NCBI GenBank assembly: GCA_014529385.2 | Contig: CM043970.1 | Span: 64,996,496-65,060,495 of the forward strand | From: Adiantum capillus-veneris | Lineage: Eukaryota; Streptophyta; Polypodiopsida; Polypodiales; Pteridaceae | Direction of reading: 5' to 3' | DNA: 64,000 nt | In this document: positions 45,335 to 58,389 of the stretch, one piece after another | Layout of the letters: every line of letters starts with the position of its first letter | Numbering within the stretch: the first letter of the stretch is position 1 | The notes under the pieces: generated by a model | Databases searched by the model: none | What the model was told of the DNA's origin: nothing | Seen by the model: only the letters and a program-made list of their open reading frames with translations | Program-made: the position numbers and the translations under genes

Positions 45335-47442
45335 TGTACCTTCAAGACCATGATCTTTGATGGCATTGTGGAGAGCTTTCCACTGGTTATACTTCACATT
45401 GGATGAACCCTTCTTGGCATTTACCTTTCCTAGTTTGCCATGAAACCCTAGGAAAGCTCTGGCCTTCACACCACCAACAAAGACCTTTCTAGGCACATTG
45501 TTTCCATTTGAAGATCTCTTCAGGTCTGTTTCAATCTTAACCTTATTGATAAAACCCTTTCAATACATTTCATTGCAGCATCTCTAGCTGCTTTTGGCTG
45601 TAACTTCCAGGCAAACCCCACATACAGATGTACAATTTTCTCCACAATTCTGCAAAGAGCATGCAGAGTGCATATGTGGACATTAGCAAGTGGAATATTT
45701 AAAACTGCTTTGAAGTTTGGATCTTGAGTATGCCTATTGGGTGCTTTGTTCCAATTTGCAGGATTACATTCTTTTGTTGATGCCATACAATACAGACAAG
45801 GGCTCTTTGCCATAGCTCCTTTGGAGACATTGTACATACATTTAAGGGTTTTAAGGTCTCCTCCCATGTGCCATTCCACCCTGTAACTTCCCAAACCCTT
45901 CAACTTCAAGCTCTCCCCTAATTCTTGTGCATTAATGACTTCGGGTATTGTTGTTTGATGGAAAACCCAATCCAGAACATCAAAGTCTTCACTCTCTACT
46001 TCAAAAGCACCTAGCCACCAGACATTCTTCTCCGATTGCATGCTGAAGTACTATCATTTGTAATGCTCTGTTCGGTTTTTCAATGCTTCTGTTCATCAAT
46101 TTTAATGGAGAATCCTCTCAATTTTTCTGTTTCTTAACAATCCGCATTCATCAAGCTTTATCACAAAACTGACAACACCATTTGCTTCTGTATGCTCCAG
46201 CTCATAGAATCTGATCATTTCCTTCTGAAGTGTCTTCAAGTCAAGGAAAATATTATTGAACTCGTCAAATTGAAGATCCCTCTTTTTACCATGATAGGTA
46301 CCATGAATGTGGTGAGGCTCACCCAACATCTCCATTATCCTCTCATTGATCTTTTTCCTTGCCTCCTGCACAATGGATGGCTTTGGAAGCAAAGAGGACC
46401 TGACTTTACATTGCTTTAACCTTGAGTTCACATTTCTGAACAGCTTGCTATAACCATCTCTGCTAATGCCTACCTTATCCATAGTATATTGCACATCCTC
46501 CTTGTCCAAGCAAGAGCTCTACAAAAATCCCTCAATGCACTGCTCCTTTGCCTTGCTAAACTTCTTCTCTGTGAAAATCTTTTTGGCAACCTTGGGAGGT
46601 AAAACATCACAATAATGTTTAGCTGCCATTTCCATGTTTGATGCAGAGTTTGGTTGTAGCAAAGTCCTAAATCAAAAGGTACAAAATTAACTGATTATTG
46701 ATCTTGTCCAAATGACACCAACAAAATAAACAAACACTGATCAACTAAATTAAAGTTAACTGAATATTAATCATTTAATAAAGAACAACTGCAATAGGGT
46801 CTTAATAACAACCTAACAAAAAGATTAACTACCTAGCAAAGAAAAGTAACCTACGCATATTAACAAAGAAAAGTAACCTAAGCATATTAACAAAGAATAG
46901 TAGCAACTTAACAATATAAAATAAGCATATATACCTTGCTGCTCTGATTCTTCCTGCTGCAACCTCCTCCACCACGTCTCAAGGCTTCAATGTTCTTTGA
47001 CTTCTTTTCTCTTTGTCTGTTTCCTAACATTGTATTCTTTCTTCTAGCTTGTTTGAGCTGAGTTTGTAGCTTTTCGTTGCTCTCTTTACATTCCTCAAGC
47101 TGTTGTTTAAGAGTATTTATCATTTGTTTGGCCAAATGATCTTCTAACTTAAGAATATCTCTCTCTACCGCAAGACTCTGTGTATAACCCAGCAACCCTC
47201 TTTGACCATCACCCACAAATTTTATCAAAGATGAACAATTTTGATAATGGGGGAGTGCTCTTTGTCATTGGGTCCACTGGATACAATCTTCCATCAGTCC
47301 AGAGATCAATGTGTTTTTTTTAATCTTGCCGCATTGCTTCAAATATGGACGAGGACACCTCTGCACATTTGTTTCTCTTGCGCACTGGACAATATTCTTC
47401 ATTTAGCTCAATGTGTAGATGGTATAAGCTTCTCTTCTCCAT
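45314..47442 (-). pseudogene. Gene 4: decayed transposase-like gene of the nested element
   Basis: Reading from ATG 47442, coding-like segments are 47442-47225 (one TAA), 47228-46935 (coiled coil, about 70 residues of heptad-like Leu/Lys/Glu), then after an intron (46934-46667) 46666-45520 in one frame with several stops, a frameshift near 45530, and the end at 45314. Notable motifs are VIKLDECGLLR (about 46150), WHMGGDLKTLKCM with SPCLYC (about 45840) and IPLANVHICTLHALCRIVEK (about 45660). The layout (acidic residue after a strand, CxxC insert, LH motif) resembles large eukaryotic DDE-type transposases, but I cannot name the superfamily. Five stops fall within 60 nt near 46045-46104. It is the best candidate for the mobility gene. 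Confidence 0.5.
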
Positions 47443-47715
47443 GGAAGTCTATTAACAGTATTTGTTAGAGATAGTACTATAGAGAAAAGCTCTGCAGATA
47501 CGAGGAAGAAGACGACACAGAAAAGGTTTGTTTCAGCAAGTGAAATTTTGAATTTTGGGCCAGAACTGACGTTTTCGTTAGTTTTGGAGGGAGTATTTTT
47601 TAGAATACTAAAGATCCTAGAAATATTTGACAATGACATGTTTCCGCGGAGGTAAAAAGGACGCAAACTCACCTTTTTACAAACATTTCACTATTTTTTA
47701 AATAAAGTATATATT

Positions 47716-47768
47716 CTCTCTCTACATATTCTTACAGGGCACAAAAGTGACCTCAAAATTCCCCTAAT
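47716..47768. repeat. Right terminal inverted repeat of the nested element
   Basis: Inverse counterpart of 39372-39423; ends CCCCTAAT at 47768. Confidence 0.88.
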
Positions 47769-50700
47769 GATCCCCGGATTGCATGGCCATGGCAAAAAGT
47801 TCTGGTTTTTTCGCTCTGGAAAGCATCTCTTGCTGACGCAATTGGTGACGACAAATCAACATTGTTTAGTACGCGACGAAACCTACCTGGTAAGACCACG
47901 GTTTAGGTTGTGACCAAATTTTTCAAAGTCTTCAACAGGGGAAGCTTGATGCACAAGGTTATGCGGCATGCTTGATGTTTCTAGCCGCGGTAATCCGGAT
48001 TGGCACATAGCTTTTACATGCTGTGACAAACAACATTAGGTATGCTTTGTCGATGCATTACAATGCTTTTACTCCCTTGTTATCTGCATAACTTGATCTA
48101 CAATTACTTGTTGTATCTTTGCATCAAGTTAGATATGAGAATCGCAAGATAATCTTTACATGCACCAGGTATGAGTGCACTTTAGGCACTCCAAGCACAA
48201 GCACGGCTTGTGACAATTGTTTTAAGCATTACAATTTTGCTGGCATCGAACCAAGGCTTCACTGGCCAATTTGGATTCAAGCATGGCTTGAGTACCTACC
48301 GCCCTGATTTGAAGCATGGCTTGTCAGTCCTTCAATTTGCTGTAGACGCATACCATATTTTCTATGTTTTGTAATCTCAAGGAGATTAGCACATCCTACT
48401 GCTTGATTTGATATAGGAGGCACGTTGTTCGGCATGGCCGACTCCTGGTCACTATTTCTAGCCGTTGCCAAAGGATGCTTGTCACACAGTCTTAGCTCAT
48501 TTCAGTGGAAATTCCTCGACAAGGTCGATTCCTTTTGTCATTCTCTTTGCATGTCAACAACCGCCTCAGTTGGCTATCAGCAAGGCTTCAATTTCTGTGA
48601 AGCAAGGCTTCAAGTTAGGCATCTTGCATTGAGACTCCCCACGTTTGGCATATGCTATGAGCATACAAACTTGGGAGGAATTTGGTAATCTGCTTGCAGG
48701 TTCTTTCATTGCATGCCAAATGGATGTATATGATACAAGGGACGTATATATATACACGCGAAAACTCTCTCTTGTGCAGCAGACTAGGCTATGAACCGTT
48801 ATGGAACGAGTTCTTCTCCATCAAAATTTCAGGATGACTGGTTACAGCAGGATAACCAGGTTAGCCTAATTTTAAATTTGTTTGTTTTTCATGTTTTCAT
48901 TGGAACACGTTGTCTGTCATGTAAAGCAAAGTGCTTTGACAAATTCACATGAAGCAAGGCTTCTCACGCGTGCCACGATACTGCCCATTGACTTGGCATC
49001 AAGGGCATTGGCACGCCAGTTTGGGAAACTCTTACCATTGCAATGTGTGGCAACAACACGTTATGATGCATCGCTACCAAGGCAGACTCTGCAAGGCACT
49101 TATGGTTTCGGCTCTCATGCTTGAGGCCGTTATAGTAGCCAAGGGCTTACAATTCTGCATGCACGCCATGCTAACAGGTGGCATGAATTCCACCGCTTCA
49201 TGGATTACGCTTCCGCTATCACACTCGCAAATCTGTCAAGGACAGACTAAGTGATGGATTGTTTAATGTGTTTTTTGGTTGCGGTCAACACAACAGCACA
49301 AAAAAAAAAAAAACCAAAAATTTGGACTTGATTCCTAGGCAAAGTGCCCATGCCAAGTCATCCTCATACAATCACGAACCCTACAAGGTAGGTGAGTCGG
49401 AATGAGTTTTATGTTTTTCTATTACCTCTCTCGATGAGAGAGTCATACAAAAAATTGTGGACTGCTTATACAATAAGCAGCAAGTCAGGCATAAGATGAG
49501 TCAGGGCACACAGCTTGGGTACACACTTTACAACCTTAAGGAAAGTTCCTCAACCCAGCATGCTCTTCTTCTCTCTCTCTCTCTCTCTCTCTCTCTTTAA
49601 GGGAATAATGAACATCTTCTAAGAAGCTTTTGATACGTGTTTTGCTGGAGAGTTAGTCTGAGTCAAGGTGCTCTAACTCTCAGCTAGCACGTGGATAAGA
49701 TGCTACTCAAATTAGTCTTCATCAGTTCGTCCATTGAACACTTATTTGCATAAGGGCTATGAGCCACGTAGGCTAAGAGCCATTGTTAAGCCAAGGGTAA
49801 GACCCAACTATTGGCATTCTTTGGGTGATTGTTCTCAAGCTCGAACAGATCTACCCAGGGGAGTACACATCGACGTTAATGGACAAGCAAGAGTCTTGTC
49901 ATTACGGATGTTTAGGGTGTCATTTTTGCACTACCTGTTCTCAGTGCGACACTCAAGTTGAGTTTTTGAAAATCTTCAACTCACAGTAGATGATCTCTAC
50001 AAGGAAGTATATATGCAACAATCAATTGAGACTGTATGGCTGTCCACAGGAGCTAGGCAGTTCACTTGTGTGGATTTCGTGCTCTCTCTATAGCACTACG
50101 GAGTGTCTATGGACATAGTGTTTTGGGGTACGACCCGGCGGGTGACATCTACGTCATCCCATAGGCATTGAGGATTACAGTTGATCTGCCTTGAGGATCA
50201 TACTTTGATCTCTCCCAGTTAGACTTTTAAGGAAAGAATTCCGCAATCTATCACGCGGTAGCAGACAAAATCAACTTTTCAAGTTGATTCCAATCAGTAT
50301 GTACACGGTTAACTATGTTGGTTACCGTTAACTGCTACTTGAGCAGTTTCTACAAAGGATCTTACCAAGGGGTTTGACTACATAGATTTTAACCAAAGGG
50401 GTTGGATTGCGAATGCAACACCCATGGTTCCCAGTGCAATACTGTTTGTTTGTTCAGGTAGGAGATGTGCTCCTCTCCGTTTGCATACGAGTAAGTGAAC
50501 ATTACGTTCAAATCTCCAGGTACGCATCTATTGATTTGGTGTTATTCCATTTTTAGTATGCTTTGCTTTTTTTTTTTTCAAGACGTATAAGCACGCTTGC
50601 ATGTTACAGAGCCATGCCAAGGGCATGTCGGCACAAAGTATTTTGGACCAAGTGTTCAATCTACCTTCTGCCTTATGATGTTACGAACCTACTTGTAGGG

Positions 50701-51828
50701 TTTGATTTGGCACATGTTGTCACATGGGATACAACATGGTCTCGGAACTCAATGAGTTCGGTTTAGCCAGTGTGGATCATGATAATGAGGGTCCCTCTCA
50801 CTCTTGTCGCAGAGTGTTAGCAGTTACCTCCACACACAAGTACAGCTCGTACTTGATGGATGTCACTTTTCCTGACATCCTTACTTGAGACATATTCCAC
50901 ATGTGGAGAATATGAGTCTCTGGGACTGACACTGGCGCCCAATTCTTAATGATGTGTCGCGACAAAGTCCCTAGGTGTTGGTCGCATCCGTTCATTAGAC
51001 CATTCGAAGCACATAGTATCAGGTACAATTTGAGTGGCCAAAAATTGTCGGGTACTAAGTACAGACTTGTTGTGATTACAAGTGCTGTGAAACCACCTTA
51101 ACGGAGGGTTGTTTCTACATATAGCAAAGTCTACTACATTCATGAGAATGTCTCATGGTTGGTTCCTAGGTGTGACCGGGTTGTCACATTCTATTATGGT
51201 CCAACTTTTGCTGCAAAGTATGCTACATTCATGAGAAGGTCTCATGGTTGGTTCCTAGGTGTGACCGGGTTGTCACATTCTATTATGGTCCAATTTTTGT
51301 TGCAGGATTTTCACGTAAGTATAGTGGAAAGTCTCGTCATGGAATTGCGGTTCGGATATGTTTGTGTTAAATGCATGCACACTAGGTGTTATGGGCCCTA
51401 TTGTTTAACACAAATTTATTCGGAGTGGCATGCAACTTCATGGACATTATTGTTTCTGCAATTTTTTGCACTACCAGTGCAATCTCTCTTGCAGACTTAG
51501 TATGAGTTTACACCCTGTCATACAAGGTGCTGACTGAGTATGGGTGTTTGTGATTGGCTGCTTGAAACTCCAATCTGCTTTCAACCTAGTTGGTTGTCTC
51601 CATTCCATATTGAGTATATGGCTGGATACTCAATGATTGAGTCATAGTTTGTCGTCAGTCGTGGGCGACTTTCTGTAAGTGGTTGGGAGAAAGCACCTCA
51701 CTCTTACTGCTGCTATTCATCCCGCGTAGGATGGGCAGTTTACAAAAATTCTATTTAGTACTAAAGGATATGCAAAGTGCATACGTTAAATCACGCTAAA
51801 GGATATTCTAAGTGCATACGTTAGCAAG
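47769..51828 (+). other. Decayed gypsy-like interior, no intact frame
   Basis: It contains many short words in common (AAGGCTTC, GCATGGCTTG) and a (CT)n tract at 49570-49597. An 89-bp tandem duplication lies at 51124-51212 and 51213-51305. No reverse transcriptase motif is recognised, so gag, protease and RT are either missing or beyond recognition. Confidence 0.5.
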
Positions 51829-52499
51829 AAGTGGAACAATTGGATCAGTTACCTTTCTAGTTTGGAGTTTGCTTCATATGATGCAAGGCATGTTACAGCT
51901 AGTTTTAGTCTCTGCCTGTTATTCTCAAGTTATCAACCTTAATCATCAGTTTTGATGCGGTTGGCTAATGGCAAGAAACCATAGCAAGTCAAGGACTTGG
52001 TTGTTGCTGATGAGTATGTCAGCATAGTACTTTCATGGAAAGATGAGCCGAGGTTATATTGCACATTCAAGGACTTGGTTGTTGCTGATGAGTATGTCAG
52101 CATAGTACTTTCATGGAAAGATGAGCCGAGGTTATATTGCACATTCAAGTACCTCCAAAAAGTCTGAAACTTGGGTATACATTTAGACACCTCTTCGTTA
52201 TGATAACTCGTTTAACATACTCAAGTGAGTTTTAAATTGAGTCTTCACATTATGTTGGTTATGGGTTGGTTCACATTATGTTGGTTACGGGTCGGTTAAC
52301 CAAGACGGTTGTACAGGGACAACAATGTGGAAAATCAAGATGTTATTCTTGATTTCATTGAACCTCCCAATAAACCGGGTTCCGATTCAACAAACCGTTG
52401 GATCCATGAGGGATGCCACGGTGGAAAACATTAGTGTTCTTATGAAGATACCACCACTTGTGTTTTCGAGGACGAAAACTCTTCCAAAGGGGGGAGTAA
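51829..52499 (+). pseudogene. Gypsy integrase remnant and polypurine tract
   Basis: From 51829 the frame reads KWNNWISYLSSLEFASYDA, the usual W..YL...EFAYN pattern of gypsy integrases, and is soon broken. A 77-bp tandem duplication lies at 51989-52065 and 52066-52142. The end (about 52465-52499) gives FEDENSSKGGSN and the polypurine tract AAAGGGGGGAG, directly before the LTR. Confidence 0.65.
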
Positions 52500-52663
52500 T
52501 GTCAGGACACGGGTCCTACGGGCAGGGCCCTACCCTAAAGGGGGGTCACGGACCCCGGCCACGGGCCAGCTAGCAGTGTGGACAGGGGATCCTAGGGCTA
52601 AGAGCCTATAAGTATGGGCGGTTGGGTGGAGGATCTAGGTCTCTAGCTCCTAAGGTTCTTACA
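52500..52663 (+). repeat. 3' LTR (164 bp) of the gypsy-like element
   Basis: Differs from the 5' LTR at GGATCTAGG (GGATCCAGG) and CCTAAGG (CCTAGGG), both transitions. Confidence 0.92.
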
Positions 52664-53452
52664 AGGTCCAACGAAGACAATCCAATCTCTTAACAAAAAG
52701 TGAATTCAATATAGAGTAGTATCCACTATCTCCGGACATTGTCTTACTAACCAATAGAGCCTTTACAAAGGTCTACTTGCTCGCTAACTGCTTGTATTGC
52801 ATTTTTTTTTTGAATATTCAATATAATACAAATAATACATGAATAAAATGAATAATTTTCATTGTATTCATAAAAAATATTTTGATCAAAATGATGTTTG
52901 TTAACCGACAAGCCAGACAGTGGAGTCATACTAGGTGAATAGGAGGCTTGGTGACTGCCCAACGCTCCCTATTGCTTGTTGTTGCAAGTGATAGTAAAGA
53001 CCTTGGGGCATGATAATCGATAATGGAGACCCTTGTGGTGATGTCATTACAAGTCATACAGTGGAGTCAACACCGAGCGAATAGGAGGCTTGGTTACTTC
53101 CCAACGCTCCCCATTGCTTGGTACTAACCTTGGCAAATGGGTGTCGGCCCAGTTAACATCCACGGATATCACATTGTTTTGAGTCAGGGACCAGGCTTGT
53201 CGGTCCTATAGGTGCTTGGGTGATCGCCGATGAGAGGCGCACCACATATCTCATTTAATACTATTTTTACTTTGACCGACCACTGTGGATGCCCATGCGT
53301 GAATGGGTTAAACTCTTATAAAAGGTCTATTTTGACCTAAAATTATTATTCTCTGAGTTGTAAGCTAAGAACTGCTCTTGCTCCATCTCTGTCTTCTTCT
53401 CCTTTGTGTGCTCACAGGTGTGTGTGTGTGTGTGTGTGTGTGTGCACGCGCG

Positions 53453-53528
<76 letters not shown>

Positions 53529-54092
53529 TATGTGTGTGTGATCGAGCATTGGTGGCAGCGAGGCGGTTGAGCGCAACATCGACGACAACTCCTTCTTCTT
53601 CGCAGCACATGATCCTTCACGACAAAAGCATTGAGAAGTGAGTGACACACCCCTGCCCCTTTGAGCTTGCTAGGCTCTTCTAGTTGTGTGTTTGCAGCCT
53701 TTTGAGGCTCGCACATAGTGCACAAGTAAGCTCCTAGCTTCGACACGTATGGCAAAGCGTACATTTTTTTTGCCGCTTTTGGGACTGCCTTGCATTAAGC
53801 TTGAAGAGAACTCAGTGCCACCTCTAGAAGCCTTTATTCCATCTGTTTTCTGTTTTCTTGTTGTGTTGTGTGAGAACTGATAAGGGACTATAAAGGGCAA
53901 ATTAGCAGGTGTAACATTTGATGGCCTAGTAACTTGTTTGTAGCGGAAAATAGCATGAACAGAGTGAGCATTTCATTAGAATAGATTCCTAATGAGAATA
54001 ACAAGAGTTCTTGGGTGGAGAGAGCAACAAAAAGTATAACACCTAGTTAGATAGCATGAACAATACTTCAAAAGAGAGAGAAATTAAGCTAT
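52664..54092. other. Gene-free stretch with a large compound microsatellite
   Basis: The first 100 bp continue the duplicated target unit seen at 38667. (TG)n(AG)n lies at 53418-53526, with a short CGCGCG bridge. No gene is recognised. Confidence 0.55.
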
Positions 54093-55947
54093 TGACAACA
54101 GTTGAGGACCGGATTTGCATGGAGCCGGTCCCCCCTCCAAAAGGCTTTGTATTATGGTTTCTCCCATCAAGAGAGACATTTTACAATACAATTCTTTGTG
54201 TTTCTTCAATACTAGCTAGTGCAATGAAGATGGAAACTTCAAGCACTAAGCAAAACACTTATAAAAACATCAATTCCCTCACGGTCTCAGACCTAAGACC
54301 TCACACACCTTCGAAGATGGTGAGAGCTAGCGGGGTATAAGAGTAGATTGAGAGGAAGAAGGAGTAGTCTTACTAGAAAGGTGTATATCTCCTCACATAA
54401 TCACTCACATTAGCATGGCATAGGTTAGTAATTAGCATGGTAGAGGAGCTGAGCATCCATTGAGGCTTGGCTCTTGGTTGGATTTGCATCACAAAGCCAA
54501 GAGTTGTTGGTGTAGGCCTCCCTTCTCACAAGCTTGAAGTAGGTGATAAGCTTTCCATTAAAGCTTGACAAGGAGAGAGAGAGAGAGAGAGTCTTCTTAC
54601 TCCACACATGGGCTAGTGTGAGTGTGTATGCAATAATGCCTTCAGAAAATCAGCCCCCTCTCTCTCTTGGTCGACCCTCTTGCTATTTGCTCATGCTCAC
54701 ACCCTATTGGACCTCTCCAGGCTTAGCCAATGGAATTTCAAGAGCATAAGTGATAGCCTTCTAACATGTGTCCCCCTTTCCCCTTTTGTGAGAGCTTTAG
54801 GTAATTAATTAATGCAACTAAACTCTCATTAGACCCCTTTGTCTCCTGGCCAATAGAAATCAGGCAAGCCATTGGGCTGCTGAATGCTCATTGGACCCCT
54901 TGGAAGAATGTCCAATAGTCTTCTAGAGAGCTTAATTCCTATTGGTTCTTTCGTTAAGTGTTTTTTAATTAGTTAAACTAGATTTACTCTAGCCTAATTC
55001 TCATTGGTCCACCTCCATGGCCATCCAATAGGATTTGCATTAAGAAGAGAATGAAGTCTAGGAGGGCCTCTTTAATTGGCAGTTTAAGGAAGTCCAACCT
55101 TTTGTAGTAAGAGAGTAATCAAACAAGCAAAAAGGCTAGTTTATTTGAATTCAAAAATTTCCCTCCAAGATGAAACTTAAAATCTGGCGGGTAAAACCAT
55201 ATCATGTAGCATATCCATGTAAAGAGCTTGACGTGTAGATTGCAGATCTATGGTCTTCGCTGAAATCAAAGATCATATATAGGAGTTATGGAAGGCCAAA
55301 AATCATAAAATTGTCCACCTCCTTTTTGGGGGGAAAAAGTGCATCCTTTGACCACTCTTACATATTTCTTACACACCCACCATTCTTGTGTGCATGGCAT
55401 ATACCTATTCGTCATAATGTTAACCACCTCCATAAGCTCGTGGCAAATAAAGAGGCCCTCCTTGACCCCATTCTCTTCCTAATGAGTACACCTTGTGGGC
55501 ATCTGGGCTAGGGAGCTGACATGTGTCCCTCATTCCCTTTGTGTAAAGGAGCTTGTGTGTGTGTGTGTGTGTTTCTCTCTCATCCCCTACTTCCAGGGCT
55601 CACCCCCTCCTATGTAGGATTCTTTGAAGACTTTTTGAGCACACACAAAGTATCCAATTTTCCTAGTGTTTGACCTTTGGACATAACCTTTGAATTTTGG
55701 AACCTTAGCATTTTGGAAGTCTTAATGGGTTGAACCTTAGGGTCTTTAAAGCCCATTGTTGCACCTTGATCTTTTGCAAATGGCCCCCCCTTTGGATCCC
55801 TATTTTCCCTCCTTTGGATCCCTACTGTGGCCAGTCTGCCAGCTAACCAATATTCTAGCTTTTTCTCCCCTGACACTTCCCCATATTAAATGATCAGTTT
55901 AACATGAAAAAATCATTTAGGAGAATGAGATATTAGTTATTATGACA
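54093..55947 (-). mobile_element. Probable solo LTR of the chromovirus family at 62.1 kb
   Basis: The start TGACAACAGTTGAGGACCGG, the GGAGCCGGTCCCCCCTCC block and the end ATTAAATGATCAGTTTAA...TATGACA match the LTR at 62104-63265, orientation minus. No primer site or purine tract flanks it and no coding sequence adjoins it. The 5-bp flanks (GCTAT, ACAAG) do not match. It carries (GA)n at 54570-54591 and (GT)n at 55553-55572 and is about 700 bp longer than the other copy. Confidence 0.65.
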
Positions 55948-56800
55948 ACAAGTTTTTGTTAGCTTTCTGTTAAGTGGATGTAAGCTTTGTTAGTGTTGCA
56001 TTGTGCTGTTTTTGTTAGTTTTGCAAGATATGTAATAAGCAAGTGTTAGTAGAGTTGTTAGTGAGTGTAGACAATGAGAAGTAGAGTAGACAGTGAGTAG
56101 TAGAGTTGATTGTCTATGAGTGTGCAATGTACTGTGTTTGACAGTGTGTTAGCAGAGGTAGTTAGCATTAATTAGCTTTTAATTAGTTGTGTTAGTTGAA
56201 AAGAGGTTAGACAGACCTTCTAGGAGCTGTTGTGTTCGCGTGGGAGCTTGGCGTCCACGCTGTCAGATTATCCTTAGAAAAAATATTTTTTGAGAAAGTT
56301 TTTTTTTTGAAAAAGACTCAAAAATATTGAGACCAAAACCCAAAGCAAAAAAGAAAATTAAAAAATATTATTTTAAAAGTAAGGGATCGAGATCTTTCCC
56401 CAAGCCCAAGCCCAAGCTCTCAGTCTTATGATATACTATACATACCACTTTATATATAAAGACTAGGATCTCAAGTGAAGGGAGGGCATGTGGGACAAGT
56501 TCCTCAGGTCCTCCACCATCCCCTTCACACTCACCCATTGGACTTACTAAACCCAACCCTCCCTCCATCTAGGAAAAGACTAGTTTTAGGATTCTAAGGG
56601 TTGTACGTAACCGATCAATCGGGGGCTGTAAAGTACGGCACGTCCCCCTAGCCAAGACGCTCGTTTTGAGCTATCATGCGTCATATTCCGTGGCTTGGTT
56701 TTAAAAAAAAGGAACCAAAAATAATAAAAATCTGGGTTGTAAACACCTAAAAAACTAGGTGAGCGGCCTTTATGAGCACTCACCAACACGTCTAGAGTGT
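55948..56800. other. Gene-free stretch
   Basis: AT-rich, with GTTAG/GTAGA-rich words near 56000-56170. Nothing is recognised. It could be an LTR or leader of the following gag-bearing element. Confidence 0.4.
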
Positions 56801-56809
56801 TGAGGTCAC

Positions 56810-58389
56810 ATGTACCTACGCTCTGGTCGTGTGCTAGAGGACGAGCACATAGAGAGTGTCTCCATTTACGCGGGCACTCATTATTCATCTACCTTAGGCT
56901 CTAGGCCCTCAACGGGAACCCAAGGTAGTACCACTCACGACCCATATATTGCGTCTAGTGACTCTTCCTCTGACTACGACATCATGGAGGGTTACCTGAT
57001 GCCTAATCCCGATAGCTCAAGCCAAGACATGCATTCCATGGACCCACGGTCCGGGCCGAGCGTGCTTAGCCGCTTGAAGGAAACCTTTAGTAGATCCACT
57101 CGCTCCTGAACAACGTAGACCCCAAGCTCCTCGAGAATGTGCATGTGAATACTCCATTCACTGCTCCCCCTGACTCTTCATAGCTATTCCCCTCCGAGGT
57201 TATATTACCTGATGGTAGAAGCCTTGCCAAAGTGCAAGAGGTTGAGCGGTATATCATTGTGGCTAGGGAAAAGGAAATCAAGAGCTTATGTAGGATAGAG
57301 CAATGAAGAGAGTTAAAAGCGAAAGCCCCTATGTCAACATCCATAGGGGCTTTATTACCTGATGGTATAAGCCTTGCCGAAGTGCAAGAGGTTGAGCAGT
57401 ATATCATTGTGGCTAGGGAAAAAGAAATCAAGAGCTTATGTAGGATAGATCAATGAAGAGAGTTAAAAGCAAAAGCCCCTATGTCAACATCCATGCTAGG
57501 CAAGCAATCAAGTGCTCCTAAATTAGCAACCACTAAGGGTCAACCCATAGAGAGCCACATTGCATCTAGTTCAAAGGACATCCCTAGAACTTCAATCCTA
57601 GATGGAGCATTTATAAACAAAAACTGGGAGTATGAACTACAAATGGAGACTTTAACCGACCTATACACATGTCACATCTATCACATGGGTTGGTTAGATG
57701 TCCTACAATCCACAATGGGTGCTACTAGTGTAGAGTATCAACAAGAAAGAGCTTGTGAGGTCATGCATAGGGTTATTGAGGTGGAGAGACAGAACAAGGG
57801 GATCCACATGCCTTCAATGGGTCTCATGAGATTCTTCGATACAGGGAAGGCTAAGCAACCAACCTTATTGCAAATGGAGACTCCCTTGGTAAGTATGATG
57901 GATCCTCCATATGTTGTTTCACCAAGGGTCTCAATACAATCTGAGCCCACAAGTGATAGCTTTACCTTTCCAAGTATAACTCATCTTTCTCTTGATAACA
58001 CCATGGCTACCATGCCTACCCCAGTTATGGGCATGCCAAGAAACACGCCATGGACCTCTTTTGTTAGTAAAGCACCTCTACATGGTAGCTCAATGCCTGC
58101 AACAGTACCTACAAGTGCGTACCAATCGTATACACCTATGGATCCTCGTACTCATGTACCTCCTACCTCTACCATTGTTTCAACAACCTATGCTCCACAA
58201 CCACAATATCCAAGCTCTTATTTCAATGGGACCATACCGGCTAGCATTAGCATACCAACTACCACGTCTGCTATACCCAAGGCCACACATATGAACTTTG
58301 GCCACCACTTGGCACAACACTGTACCCAACTTGGAACCCAAGGGCTTTCTATGTGCCAAGCCCAATGCCAATACCTACTCCACATGTAG
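56810..58389 (+). pseudogene. N-terminal part of a long gypsy-type gag, interrupted
   Basis: MYLRSGRVLEDE opens the frame, a form typical of plant gypsy gag N-termini. A frameshift near 57100 leads into an open phase with two stops and a 150-bp in-frame tandem duplication (57201-57350, 57351-57500; 50 residues repeated). The rest (57481-58389, 302 codons) is Pro/Thr/Ser/Tyr-rich low complexity. Family assignment depends on the core domain that follows. Confidence 0.5.

Larger units (their letters stand above)
39372..47768. mobile_element. Nested TIR DNA transposon, 8.4 kb, carrying an H3-Ulp1 fusion gene
   Basis: The ends are inverted repeats of at least 50 bp: 39372-39423 against 47716-47768, sharing ATTAGGGGAATTTTGAGG, then TCA(T/C)TTTTGTGCC and ATGTAGAGAGAGA. 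Partial symmetry continues outward (ATGGC-ATGCAA-CC), so the exact termini and target duplication are unresolved; TA on both sides of GGGG...CCCC is one option. Inside are four spliced or single-frame genes: plus 39751-40419, minus 42802-40728, plus 43916-45334 and minus 47442-45314. It sits inside the interior of a gypsy-like LTR element with intact LTR ends, so it inserted after or with that element. The superfamily is not assigned. Confidence 0.72.
38820..52663 (+). mobile_element. Ty3/gypsy-like LTR retrotransposon (13.8 kb) with a nested DNA transposon
   Basis: The LTRs are 164 bp (38820-38983 and 52500-52663), begin TGTCAGGACACGG, end GGTTCTTACA and differ at two visible positions. They are flanked by a perfect 5-bp target duplication AGGTC (38815-38819 and 52664-52668). 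The primer site TGGTATCAAAGCC is at 38985-38997. The right interior end reads TTCGAGGACGAAAACTC, then AAAGGGGGGAGTAA, the characteristic gypsy pol end plus polypurine tract. The interior 39372-47768 is a separate element with inverted repeats. The remaining gypsy interior (about 5.1 kb) is strongly decayed, with only a trace of integrase at 51829-51930, so the copy was probably mobilised in trans. Confidence 0.88.
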
